DNA of 64,000 nt from Leifsonia sp. ZF2019 (GTDB lineage Bacteria > Actinomycetota > Actinomycetes > Actinomycetales > Microbacteriaceae). The stretch's first letter is position 1; every line of letters begins with the position of its first letter. The notes below the pieces were generated by a model that made no database searches, was not told the DNA's origin, and was given only the letters and a program-made list of their open reading frames with translations. The DNA is taken from assembly GCF_019924635.1 (NCBI RefSeq), contig NZ_CP065037.1:1364001-1428000 (forward strand), in the 5' to 3' direction. Shown in pieces: positions 50,941-58,773 of the stretch. The translations under genes were made by a program, and so were the position numbers.

Positions 50941-50971
50941 TTGACACTGCTCGACGAAATGGAGTACACCA
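50941..50971 (+). promoter_or_regulatory. Transporter promoter with GntR operator
   Basis: Consensus -35 TTGACA (50941-50946), 17-base spacer and weak -10 GTACAC (50964-50969). The palindrome TGGAGTACACCA (50960-50971) lies over the -10 box, as at the glycosidase promoter; the two differ at one base in 12. Confidence 0.7.
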
Positions 50972-51019
50972 ATTGACAAGCACCTCCATTCCGCAACCCT
51001 CACACCCGTAAGGACCCCC

Positions 51020-52306
51020 ATGGAATCCAGGAAGATCGGACGGCGCACCGTACTGCGCACCGTCGCGCTGGCCAGTGTCGCCGCCGCCGCCGTCGCCCTC
51101 ACCGGCTGCTCCGGAGCCTCCCCCTCCGGCCCCACCACCATCACGTTCTCGTACCTCTGGGGCGGCGAGGAGGCGAAAGCCCTCGAGAAGGTCATCGCCG
51201 ACTTCAACGCGAGCCAGTCCGAGATCAAGGTCGTCGGAGTCTCCAGCCCTGACGCGCAGAAGCAGCTCACGTCGATGTCGTCGAGCAACGGCAGCTTCGA
51301 CATCTCCGACAACTTCGGCAACACCGTCGGCTCGTGGGCGTCGAAGGGAATCCTCGCCCCGCTCGACGACTACCTCAAGACCGAGAAGGTTGACCTCGGC
51401 GACTTCGCCCCGGCCTCCCTCGACCAGATGAAGTACGAGGGAAAGACCTACGCGCTCCCGATCGCGGTGCACACGCAGCAGCTCATGTACAACAAGGATC
51501 TGCTCGACAAGGCCGGCGTGCAGCCGCCGACCACGATGGACGAGCTGGCCGCGGCGGTCAAGAAGCTGACGGTGACCGACTCCAGCGGGGCCATCACGCA
51601 GATCGGCCTCGGCAACCCGTCGGCGTCGACGCTCTTCACCACCCTCGGCTACGCGTTCGGCGGCACCTGGGACGGCACGGACAACAAGACCCCGTCGCCC
51701 GACGACCCGAAGAACGTCGAGGCGCTCGACTGGTACACGAAGACCCTCACCGACACCTACGGCGCGGACAAGATCGCGACCTTCACCTCGGGGCTCGGCC
51801 AGTACATGTCGGCGCAGGACCCGTTCTACACGGGCAAGGAGGCCATGGTCATCGACGGCGAGTGGCAGGCCGTCAACATCCCGAAGGTCGCGCCGAACCT
51901 CAACTGGGGCGTCGTCGACATCCCTGCCGTGAGCGACGACCTCGCCGGCTCGACCCAGGTGACGACGAGCACGCTGTTCATCCCGAGCAACTCGAAGCAC
52001 AAGGCGGAGGCCGCGAAGTTCCTCGCCTACATGGTCGGCGACAAGCCGATGACCGACTTCACGCTGGCTCTCGGCAACCTCCCGTCGAAGACGTCCCTGC
52101 TGACGGACACGGCGTACAGCACGATCCCGCACTTCGACGCGTGGCTGAACGCCCTGAAGAGCCCGAACGCGAAGTCGCTCGCGAGCCAGCCGTACAGCGC
52201 CCAGTACTCGACCGACCTGGCGACCGCCTTCGACGACGTGGTGCGCGGGGTCGCGACCCCCGAGAAGGCCCTGCAGTCGGTGGCGGACAAGGCGAAGTCG
52301 TACTGA
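51020..52306 (+). CDS. Carbohydrate ABC transporter binding lipoprotein
   Basis: A 428-residue family-1 extracellular binding protein. The signal peptide carries an RR pair ([11 protein letters not shown]) and lipobox ALTGCS (Cys near 30). The mature part shows [47 protein letters not shown] and [12 protein letters not shown], typical of sugar binders. It should capture an oligosaccharide or amino sugar for the two permeases that follow. The TGA overlaps the first permease ATG. Confidence 0.92.
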   Translation: MESRKIGRRTVLRTVALASVAAAAVALTGCSGASPSGPTTITFSYLWGGEEAKALEKVIADFNASQSEIKVVGVSSPDAQKQLTSMSSSNGSFDISDNFGNTVGSWASKGILAPLDDYLKTEKVDLGDFAPASLDQMKYEGKTYALPIAVHTQQLMYNKDLLDKAGVQPPTTMDELAAAVKKLTVTDSSGAITQIGLGNPSASTLFTTLGYAFGGTWDGTDNKTPSPDDPKNVEALDWYTKTLTDTYGADKIATFTSGLGQYMSAQDPFYTGKEAMVIDGEWQAVNIPKVAPNLNWGVVDIPAVSDDLAGSTQVTTSTLFIPSNSKHKAEAAKFLAYMVGDKPMTDFTLALGNLPSKTSLLTDTAYSTIPHFDAWLNALKSPNAKSLASQPYSAQYSTDLATAFDDVVRGVATPEKALQSVADKAKSY

Positions 52307-53229
52307 TGACGGCCACGACCGCCAAGCGCGGTGCGCGACGCCAGACCCTCCTGGGTCTGGCGTTCGCGTCGCCGTTCATCGTGGGCGCGGCGGTGTTCAT
52401 CGCGTGGCCGGTGCTCGCCTCCGCCGGGTACAGCTTCACCGACTTCAACCTGTTCCAGGCGCCGTCCTGGGTCGGGCTCGACAACTACGCCCACATGCTG
52501 AACGACTCCACGTTCTGGAAGGCCCTCTGGAACACGCTGTTCCTCACGGTGACGGGCGTGCCGCTGACGATCATCATCTCCATCGTCGGGGCGCACTTCC
52601 TCAACCTGCCCGTGCGCGGGCAGCCGCTGTACCGCGCGCTGATCTACCTGCCTACCATCGTCCCCGTCGTCGTGGGCGGCTATCTGTGGCGCTGGCTGCT
52701 CAACACCCAGTACGGCTTCGTGAACTACTTCCTGGGCGTGCTGCACCTGCCGCAGCCGGAGTGGCTGGAGCAGCCGGACTGGGGCAAGCCCGCCATCCTC
52801 CTCATGTGCCTCTGGACCATCGGCGGCACGATGATCATCTACCTCGCGGCGATCAAGGACGTGCCCGCCGAGCTGTACGAGGCCGCGGAGCTCGACGGTG
52901 CGGGATGGTGGGGGCGGTTCCGCTTCATCACCTGGCCGACGATCTCGCCGGTCACCCTGTTCCAGGTGATCGTGACCGTGATCGCCTACCTGCAGATCTT
53001 CACGCAGCCCTACCTGCTGACGCAGACGCGCCTCAACGAGGCCAGCGGCGGCCCGGGGCAGTCGATGATCAGCTACGCGATGTACCTGTACCAGAACGCG
53101 TTCGTCTTCCTGAAGATGGGCTACGCCTCGGCGATGGCCTGGGTGCTCTTCCTGATCACCCTGATCATCACGCTGCTGCTGCTCTGGTCGTCGAAGAAAT
53201 GGGTCCACTATGGTTCTGAACGCGACTGA
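52306..53229 (+). CDS. Sugar ABC permease, MalF type
   Basis: A 307-residue permease with six helices. The cytoplasmic EAA loop is ELYEAAELDGAGWWGRFRFITWPTI, near residues 187-211. It pairs with the next gene product. No ATPase gene is present in the cluster, so a shared MsiK-like ATPase elsewhere must drive it, as is common in actinobacteria (inference). Confidence 0.92.
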   Translation: MTATTAKRGARRQTLLGLAFASPFIVGAAVFIAWPVLASAGYSFTDFNLFQAPSWVGLDNYAHMLNDSTFWKALWNTLFLTVTGVPLTIIISIVGAHFLNLPVRGQPLYRALIYLPTIVPVVVGGYLWRWLLNTQYGFVNYFLGVLHLPQPEWLEQPDWGKPAILLMCLWTIGGTMIIYLAAIKDVPAELYEAAELDGAGWWGRFRFITWPTISPVTLFQVIVTVIAYLQIFTQPYLLTQTRLNEASGGPGQSMISYAMYLYQNAFVFLKMGYASAMAWVLFLITLIITLLLLWSSKKWVHYGSERD

Positions 53230-54112
53230 GACGCGGCCCCCCGCCGTGACCGCGCCACGCCCTGCCGGCCCGCGCGCCTCCCGCCTGCGACGGCGGCGCC
53301 CCGGACGCACGGTCGGCCGCTACGTGCTGATCTGGGGGACGACGCTGCTGTTCGTCTTCCCGTTCCTCTCGATGCTGAGCACGGCGTTCAAGCTGCCGGC
53401 GGACATCTTCAGCGCGCCGCCGACGCTGTGGCCGAAGGAGTGGACGCTCGACAACTTCGCGGCGGTGTTCGAGGAGATCCCGTTCTGGCAGTACCTGTGG
53501 AACACGATCGTCATCGCGGCGCTCTCGGTGCTCGGGATGCTGATCGCGTCGCCGCTGGTGGCGTACTCGCTGTCGAAGATCGGCTGGCGCGGGCAGCGCC
53601 CGCTGCTCGTCATCGTCATGGCGACGATGATGCTCCCACCGCAGGTCACCATGATCCCGCTGTTCCTGATGTGGAACGGGCTGGGCGCGACGAACTCGAT
53701 CATCCCGCTCGTCGCCCCCGCGTTCTTCGGCACGCCGTTCCTCATCTTCATGCTGCGGCAGTTCCTGATGTCGGTGCCCAACGAGCTGCTCCAGGCGGCG
53801 CGGATCGACGGGGCCTCCGAGTTCCGCATCTACTGGTCGATCGTCCTCCCGCAGGCACGTCCCGCGCTCATCACGGCGGTCATCTTCCAGTTCGTGTGGG
53901 CCTGGACCGACTTCCTCAACCCGTTGATCTACCTCAACGACTCCTCCAAGTACACCCTCTCGATCGGCCTGTACTCGTTCTTCGGCGAGCACAACGTCGA
54001 GTGGGGGCCGCTGATGGCCGCATCCGTCCTGTTCACCGTTCCCGCGCTCGCACTCTTCGTCGTGTTCCAGCGCTACTTCATAGGGGGTATCAGTGCTGGC
54101 GCACTCAAGTGA
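53210..54112 (+). CDS. Sugar ABC permease, MalG type
   Basis: A 300-residue permease with a basic N-terminal tail, six helices and the EAA loop ELLQAARIDGASEFRIYWSIVLP around residues 188-210. It overlaps the MalF-type gene by 20 bp and the epimerase gene by 20 bp, so the operon is tightly coupled. Confidence 0.92.
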   Translation: MVLNATETRPPAVTAPRPAGPRASRLRRRRPGRTVGRYVLIWGTTLLFVFPFLSMLSTAFKLPADIFSAPPTLWPKEWTLDNFAAVFEEIPFWQYLWNTIVIAALSVLGMLIASPLVAYSLSKIGWRGQRPLLVIVMATMMLPPQVTMIPLFLMWNGLGATNSIIPLVAPAFFGTPFLIFMLRQFLMSVPNELLQAARIDGASEFRIYWSIVLPQARPALITAVIFQFVWAWTDFLNPLIYLNDSSKYTLSIGLYSFFGEHNVEWGPLMAASVLFTVPALALFVVFQRYFIGGISAGALK

Positions 54113-54818
54113 CGACGCAGGGGAGCGCGAGCTCACGGTCGACCGGCAGGTCACGCTGCTGGCGGCGATCCAGGGCGGCCTGATCGTGTCGTGCCAGGCG
54201 TCCGCGGGCTCGCCGATGCGCGACACCCCGACGATCGCGCGTCTCGCGGTCAGCGCTCTGCAGGGCGGCGCGGTCGCGTTGCGGGTGAACGGCGTCGACG
54301 ACATCGCCGCCGTGCGAGCCCTGACGGATGTGCCGATCATCGGGCTCGACAAGCGGATGGGCGCCCGGCGCAACGTCATCACCCACACGGACGAGCAGGT
54401 CGTCGCCTTGGCCTCCGCCGGGGCCGACGTGATCGCGGTGGACGCGACCCAGGAGGTCGCGGGCGATGTCGCCGCGCGCGTCCGCAGCGCCGTGGCGGCC
54501 GTTCCGCTGCCGATCATGGCGGACGTCTCGACGCTCGACGAGGGGCTTCGGTCGTGGGAGGCCGGAGCGGCGTTCGTCGGAACGACCCTCTCCGGCTACA
54601 CGCCGTACTCGCGCGCCGAGCCGTCGCCGGACGTGGCCCTGGTCGAGCAGCTCGCCGGCCGCGGCATCCGGGTGCTCGCCGAGGGCCGGTTCCAGACGCC
54701 GGGCGATGTCGCGCGCGCATTCGACGCGGGCGCCTTCGCGGTGGTGGTGGGCGGTGCGATCACCGATCCCGTCGCGATCACGCGGCGGTTCGCGGCGGCG
54801 ACGCCGCGGTCGCGATGA
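54093..54818 (+). CDS. nanE: NanE-like N-acylmannosamine-6-phosphate 2-epimerase
   Basis: A 241-residue TIM barrel of the NanE family, converting ManNAc-6-P to GlcNAc-6-P. Motifs: GGLIVSCQA near residue 28, ALRVNGVDDI, VIAVDATQE, IMADVSTLDE, TTLSGYTPYS and VLAEGRFQTP. The GTG start lies within the permease gene. With the ROK kinase that follows it supplies both steps from ManNAc to GlcNAc-6-P. Confidence 0.88.
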   Translation: MLAHSSDDAGERELTVDRQVTLLAAIQGGLIVSCQASAGSPMRDTPTIARLAVSALQGGAVALRVNGVDDIAAVRALTDVPIIGLDKRMGARRNVITHTDEQVVALASAGADVIAVDATQEVAGDVAARVRSAVAAVPLPIMADVSTLDEGLRSWEAGAAFVGTTLSGYTPYSRAEPSPDVALVEQLAGRGIRVLAEGRFQTPGDVARAFDAGAFAVVVGGAITDPVAITRRFAAATPRSR

Positions 54819-55807
54819 GCGCGCACCCACGGCCGGGTGCGGGAGCGGCCTCCTCGGTCCACGGGCGCGCGGGGGTCGTCGTGGGCATCGACATCGGCGG
54901 CACCAAGACGGCGGCGGCGCTCGTGCGGCCCGACGGCCGGCTCGCCCACCGGGTCGAGGCGCCCACACCGGCGAGCCAGGGCGCCGAGGCCATCCTGGAC
55001 ACCGTGGCGGCGCTCGCCGCTGAGACCGCACGACGGGCAGGCGGAGTCCCCGCCGCCTACGGAGTGGGCAGCGCCGGCGGGTTCGACGAGCACGGCACCG
55101 TCGTCCACTCGACCGACCACCTGGCGGGCTGGAGCGGCACCGACGTCGCCGGCGGCCTGCGCGCGCGCCTCGGCGCCCCGGTCGTCGTCGTCAACGACGT
55201 GCACGCCGCCGCGCTCGGCGAGCAGTGGGCGGGCGCACCCGACGGCTTCCTCTTCGTGGCGGTCGGCACGGGCATCGGCGGGGCGGTGGTCAGCGACGGG
55301 AGGCTGCTGCGCGGCGCGTCCGGGATGGCCGGCTCGGTCGGCCACGTGCGGATCCCGTCGTCGCGCCGCCGCATCTGTTCGTGCGGCGGCGTCGACCACG
55401 TGGAGGCATTCGCCAGCGGGCCGGGCATCGAGCTGACCTACGCCGAGTTCAGCGCCCGGTCGCTGGGGCTGCGCGAGATCGGCCGGTTGGCGCGCGGCGG
55501 TGACGTGGTCGCCGCGCAGGTCATCCGGCTCGCCGCGGAGGAGCTGGGGGAGTCGCTCGCCGCCTCCGTCGTCGCCGTCGATCCCGGCACCGTGCTGATC
55601 GGCGGCGGCGTCTCGGGGCTGGGGGAGCTGTTCGTCGGCCCGCTCGCCGATCGCCTGCGCGCCTCCCTGCGACCGCCGTTCTCCGCGGTGCAGGTCACGG
55701 TCGCGCGCGCGGGCCCGGACGCCGCCCTCGTGGGCGCAGGCCGTCTCGCGCTCGCGGCGTCCCGGTCCGCCGAGGTTCACGACGTGGCGCCTTCGAGGGC
55801 GGAATGA
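54815..55807 (+). CDS. ROK-family sugar kinase (probable N-acetylmannosamine kinase)
   Basis: A 330-residue ROK kinase. The ATP-binding loop is GIDIGGTKTAAALV, the catalytic Asp lies in VVVNDVHAAALGE, VAVGTGIGGAVV follows, and ICSCGGVDHVEAFASGPG resembles the zinc motif with one Cys fewer than usual. It likely phosphorylates ManNAc or a related amino sugar. The ATG overlaps the NanE stop. Its last codons (AEVHDVA...E, stop) lie inside the 57-nt palindromic repeat. Confidence 0.85.
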   Translation: MSAHPRPGAGAASSVHGRAGVVVGIDIGGTKTAAALVRPDGRLAHRVEAPTPASQGAEAILDTVAALAAETARRAGGVPAAYGVGSAGGFDEHGTVVHSTDHLAGWSGTDVAGGLRARLGAPVVVVNDVHAAALGEQWAGAPDGFLFVAVGTGIGGAVVSDGRLLRGASGMAGSVGHVRIPSSRRRICSCGGVDHVEAFASGPGIELTYAEFSARSLGLREIGRLARGGDVVAAQVIRLAAEELGESLAASVVAVDPGTVLIGGGVSGLGELFVGPLADRLRASLRPPFSAVQVTVARAGPDAALVGAGRLALAASRSAEVHDVAPSRAE

Positions 55808-55827
55808 CCGCCACGACGTGAACCTCG
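55771..55827. repeat. 57-nt palindromic terminator repeat, copy 2
   Basis: CGAGGTTCACG and CGTGAACCTCG arms with an inner GTGGCG/CGCCAC stem. Same length and arms as 46596-46652; where the inner stems differ, one pair (T-A against G-C) has changed on both sides. It contains the ROK stop codon. Confidence 0.78.
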
Positions 55828-55853
55828 TCGGTGGGCGCCCCTACGATGGCGGG

Positions 55854-56432
55854 ATGGAGCAGCCGCAGCCGTTCGTCGTCGCCGACGCCAGCGCCTGGCG
55901 CAGCTGGCTGGACCGCCACGAGGACGACTCCGACGGGGTCTGGCTCGTTCTCGCCAAGAAGGGCACCACAGAGCCGACCTCTCTCACCTACGCGCAAGCC
56001 CTCGACGAGGCGCTGTGCAGCGGCTGGATCGACGGCCAGAAACGGAGCCTCGACGCCGCGACCTTCCTGCAGCGGTTCACGCCACGGCGCACGGCCTCCC
56101 TGTGGTCGGAGCGCAACATCGGCCTCGTCGCCGCGCTGACAGCGGAGGGCAGGATGCGTCCCCGCGGACAGGCGGAGATCGACCGCGCGAAAGCCGACGG
56201 CCGCTGGGAACGCGCCTACGCGGGGGCTGCCACCGCGCAGGTGCCGGACGACCTGGCGGCGGCCCTCTCGGTGTCGCCCGCCGCGGCCGCCCTGTTCGAG
56301 ACGCTCAACGGCACCAACCGCTACGCGGTCCTCCACCGCATCCTGACCGCCTCCACCGCCACCACGCGCGCCAACCGGCTCGAGAAGCTGGTCGCGATGC
56401 TGGAGCGCGGGGAGACGCCCTACCCGCAGTAG
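55854..56432 (+). CDS. YdeI/OmpD-associated-family protein
   Basis: A 192-residue protein of the YdeI family: SWLDRHEDDSDGVWLVLAKKG, LTYAQALDEALCSGWIDGQKRSLD and FTPRRTASLWSERNI near residues 67-81. Function is poorly known; some relatives are called bacteriocin-protection proteins. The ATG is six bases after TACGAT, so it is probably leaderless and independent of the ROK operon. Confidence 0.85.
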   Translation: MEQPQPFVVADASAWRSWLDRHEDDSDGVWLVLAKKGTTEPTSLTYAQALDEALCSGWIDGQKRSLDAATFLQRFTPRRTASLWSERNIGLVAALTAEGRMRPRGQAEIDRAKADGRWERAYAGAATAQVPDDLAAALSVSPAAAALFETLNGTNRYAVLHRILTASTATTRANRLEKLVAMLERGETPYPQ

Positions 56433-56649
56433 GCCGGTTCCGCGGTCGGCCGTCTCCCGACAGGGCCGTACCCTGTCCGTCCATCCCGTGGAACGGTGCC
56501 ACGCTCTCTACCACGGATCGCATACGTTGTCGTCCCGACGCCGAGCGAGGTGTTCAACGGCCGTGCCGCAGCGGTCACGCGACGGGCCTGCCGTCGACGA
56601 GTTGCAGCACGCGCCCGTGCACGGCACGATGGGCGCGGAGGTGATGACG

Positions 56650-56985
56650 ATGTCGCGCCGTAGACCCGCGGTGGCCGTGCGTCTCATCGCCGTCCCCGCC
56701 GCTGCCGCCCTGCTGGGCGCCGCCGCGCCCGCGCCCGGGACGCAGCCCTGGCTCGTCGTCGGTCTCGTGTTCTTCGGCGTCGCCGCGGTGGGGCTGCTCG
56801 CCGCCGTCGGGGTGAAGATGCGGCGGACCCCCGGGCCGCCGCCCGCGCACCGGCCCGGCGAGGAGGCGCGACGGCCTGAGGCAGGGAGTGCGGCGGACGC
56901 GGAGGCGGAGGCGGAGACGGATGCGGAGACTGAGGCGGAGCCGGATGCGGACGCCGGCGACCAGGGGTCGGGGCCGCGCGTTTAG
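56650..56985 (+). CDS. Small membrane protein with acidic tail
   Basis: A 111-residue protein with two hydrophobic helices (residues 8-50, joined by Pro-rich APAPGTQPW) and a long Ala/Glu/Asp-rich tail of the EAEAETDAETEAEPD type. GCGGAGG favours the ATG at 56650. No family recognised. The flanking gaps 56433-56649 and 56986-57184 show no gene. Confidence 0.55.
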   Translation: MSRRRPAVAVRLIAVPAAAALLGAAAPAPGTQPWLVVGLVFFGVAAVGLLAAVGVKMRRTPGPPPAHRPGEEARRPEAGSAADAEAEAETDAETEAEPDADAGDQGSGPRV

Positions 56986-57184
56986 TTGTCGTTCCCGGGT
57001 TGCGCCGCAGAGGGCTTATCAGCGTTGCATGCTTTGGGTGGCCACGCTCTGGACCGATGTCGATCCGTCGGGGAGACTTGGGTCATGGCGAGTTAGCGGA
57101 ACGCTGGGTGTTGCGGCATGTCAAGCCGGAGGAGCTGACCGAGGATCATGCATCCTCGCGCATTGATTGAAGGGCGGAATCGCG

Positions 57185-57364
57185 ATGAAGTTCTGGAGCA
57201 GAGTGTGGGGGCTCTTCAGGGCACTGGGTCGCTTCGTCTCCACAGTCCTTGAACGCCTGAGCACCGTGCTAGTGATTGTGCTCAGTGGCATGAACGGTGG
57301 TCATGGCGCCGATCCCGCTGCGCGATCGATGTACATGCCGCCGCGGGATGAATACCGGCCCTGA
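57185..57364 (+). CDS. 59-residue membrane-binding peptide
   Basis: MKFWSRVWGLFRALGRFVST forms an amphipathic basic helix followed by a hydrophobic segment (LSTVLVIVLSG) and a polar tail. AAGGGCGG precedes the ATG and a strong hairpin follows, so it is a complete small transcription unit. The N-terminus resembles membrane-active peptides; the function is unknown. Confidence 0.6.
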   Translation: MKFWSRVWGLFRALGRFVSTVLERLSTVLVIVLSGMNGGHGADPAARSMYMPPRDEYRP

Positions 57365-57373
57365 CGAAAGGGC

Positions 57374-57420
57374 GCGACGAGGAGGAGAAAGGGACGGCTT
57401 CCCTTCGTCCTCCTCGTCGC
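57374..57420. terminator. Hairpin terminator after the 59-residue ORF
   Basis: GCGACGAGGAGGA and TCCTCCTCGTCGC form a 13-bp outer stem around AAAGGGA-CGGCT-TCCCTT, ten bases after the stop codon. It can also serve the convergent remnant at 57426. Confidence 0.8.
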
Positions 57421-57425
57421 ATTGA

Positions 57426-57611
57426 TCATGTGCTTATCTGGCAGTGAAGCGGAACCTTGTTGTTGGGGAAGCCTGCAATCGACCACTTGCAGAAAACCGG
57501 AACGCTTCGCCGTGTGTACGTCTGGGATGCTGCACCTTGGCCTGAGGTCGCGGATTGGCCGTCGTCGACCGTCACGGTTGACGGATAGAACTCGGCCTGT
57601 GCTGCGTTCGC
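57426..57611 (-). pseudogene. Remnant of a secreted protein gene
   Basis: A minus-strand frame of about 61 codons ends with AGFPNNKVPLHCQIST and includes QAEFYPSTVTVDDGQSAT and VFCKWSIAG. It reads like the C-terminal part of an exported, disulfide-bonded protein: two Cys, Thr/Ser-rich, and composition less GC-rich than the neighbours. No start codon or signal peptide lies upstream; the frame runs into the promoter of the next gene. Probably a 5'-truncated gene. Confidence 0.35.
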
Positions 57612-57641
57612 GGCGTGAGGGCCCGCCGATAGGCTCGGCCC

Positions 57642-58724
57642 ATGGGGATGGACGCGAGAGCGCTGGTCGGCGGGCCGCGCGGTCGACGGGTGCTGCTGGA
57701 GATCGCGCGCGGCCCGCTGGGAACGGAGCCGCACCCTCTCGCGACGGCCGTGTTCTGGGCGGCCTACCGACGCGCCCGCGAGGCGGGGGAGGCGGTCTCC
57801 CTCGTGACCGTGACCGACGGAGACGGAGAGGGCTCGCACGAACGGCCGGCGCCGTCGGGCGCCGAGATCGCGGCACTGCTCGCCGAGCAGCCGTCCGCCC
57901 CGCCGACGGCCGAGGATCTCGACGATGCTCTCGAGGCGGCCGTCGACAGTGCACGCTACTGGCAGGGTCCCGACGGCGAGGACCGCGTGGCGTCCGATCC
58001 CGAGCTCGCTCCCGCTCTGCTGCGGACCGCGCACCTCGTCGCCGGCTCGCCGCACACGGACTGGTGGGCGACCGGCCTCGACCGCGCGTCGCAATGCGAA
58101 GTGCTCTTCGAGGGCATGACGACGTCGCCCCGGATCGACTCGCGCGCCGTGCTCCGGAAATGGACGGATGCGGCGGCCGCGGAGGAGGCCTTCTGGCGTC
58201 GCTCGACGGAGCAGGGGGTCGCGATGTCGGGAACCTGGTGGTCGACCCCGCCGCACGGACTCCGCCGCACGACCCGCGCATCCACGCCGTCCGGCATCCC
58301 CGTGGGACTCCGCCTGATCGAGGACCGGATGGGCTGGACCCGTGCGGACGTTCGACGGATCGGCGTCGCCCCGTCGGCACGGGTCGTCGAGATCGACGGG
58401 CCGGACGCCTGGGCCGACCTCGTGCGCCGCTACCCGCTCGATGTGACCGCGTCGCGCCGGGCGGATTGGGCCAGGGCGACGGATCGGCACGGGCGTTGGC
58501 TGATCCCGGACTGGGCACGCGTCGCCGCCGATGCCGTGCACGTCTCGGTGGCCGGCTACCTCGCGACGGCCGGGCGCGCGCTCGACCTCGGCGACGGCTG
58601 GGGCGCGCTCCTCGCCGGCTGGGGGCCGGACGAGACCGTCTGGTTGAACGACGGGGTGCTCTCGCCCGAGCCAGGAACGAGGCCGTGGTCGGTCGACGGG
58701 GAGGGACGCAGGCGGTGCCCCTGA
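57642..58724 (+). CDS. Hypothetical protein of 360 residues
   Basis: A cytoplasmic protein, probably all alpha/beta, with HTDWWATGLDRASQCEVLFEG, GTWWSTPPHGLRRTTR and YPLDVTASRRADWARATDR as the most protein-like blocks. I do not recognise the family. The ATG follows TAGGCT by six bases, so the message should be leaderless. GC and third-position bias match the rest of the chromosome. Confidence 0.75.
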   Translation: MGMDARALVGGPRGRRVLLEIARGPLGTEPHPLATAVFWAAYRRAREAGEAVSLVTVTDGDGEGSHERPAPSGAEIAALLAEQPSAPPTAEDLDDALEAAVDSARYWQGPDGEDRVASDPELAPALLRTAHLVAGSPHTDWWATGLDRASQCEVLFEGMTTSPRIDSRAVLRKWTDAAAAEEAFWRRSTEQGVAMSGTWWSTPPHGLRRTTRASTPSGIPVGLRLIEDRMGWTRADVRRIGVAPSARVVEIDGPDAWADLVRRYPLDVTASRRADWARATDRHGRWLIPDWARVAADAVHVSVAGYLATAGRALDLGDGWGALLAGWGPDETVWLNDGVLSPEPGTRPWSVDGEGRRRCP

Positions 58725-58773
58725 CGGCCGCCGCCTGCTGACAGCGGCGCACCCGTGCCGTACCCTCGGTGGC

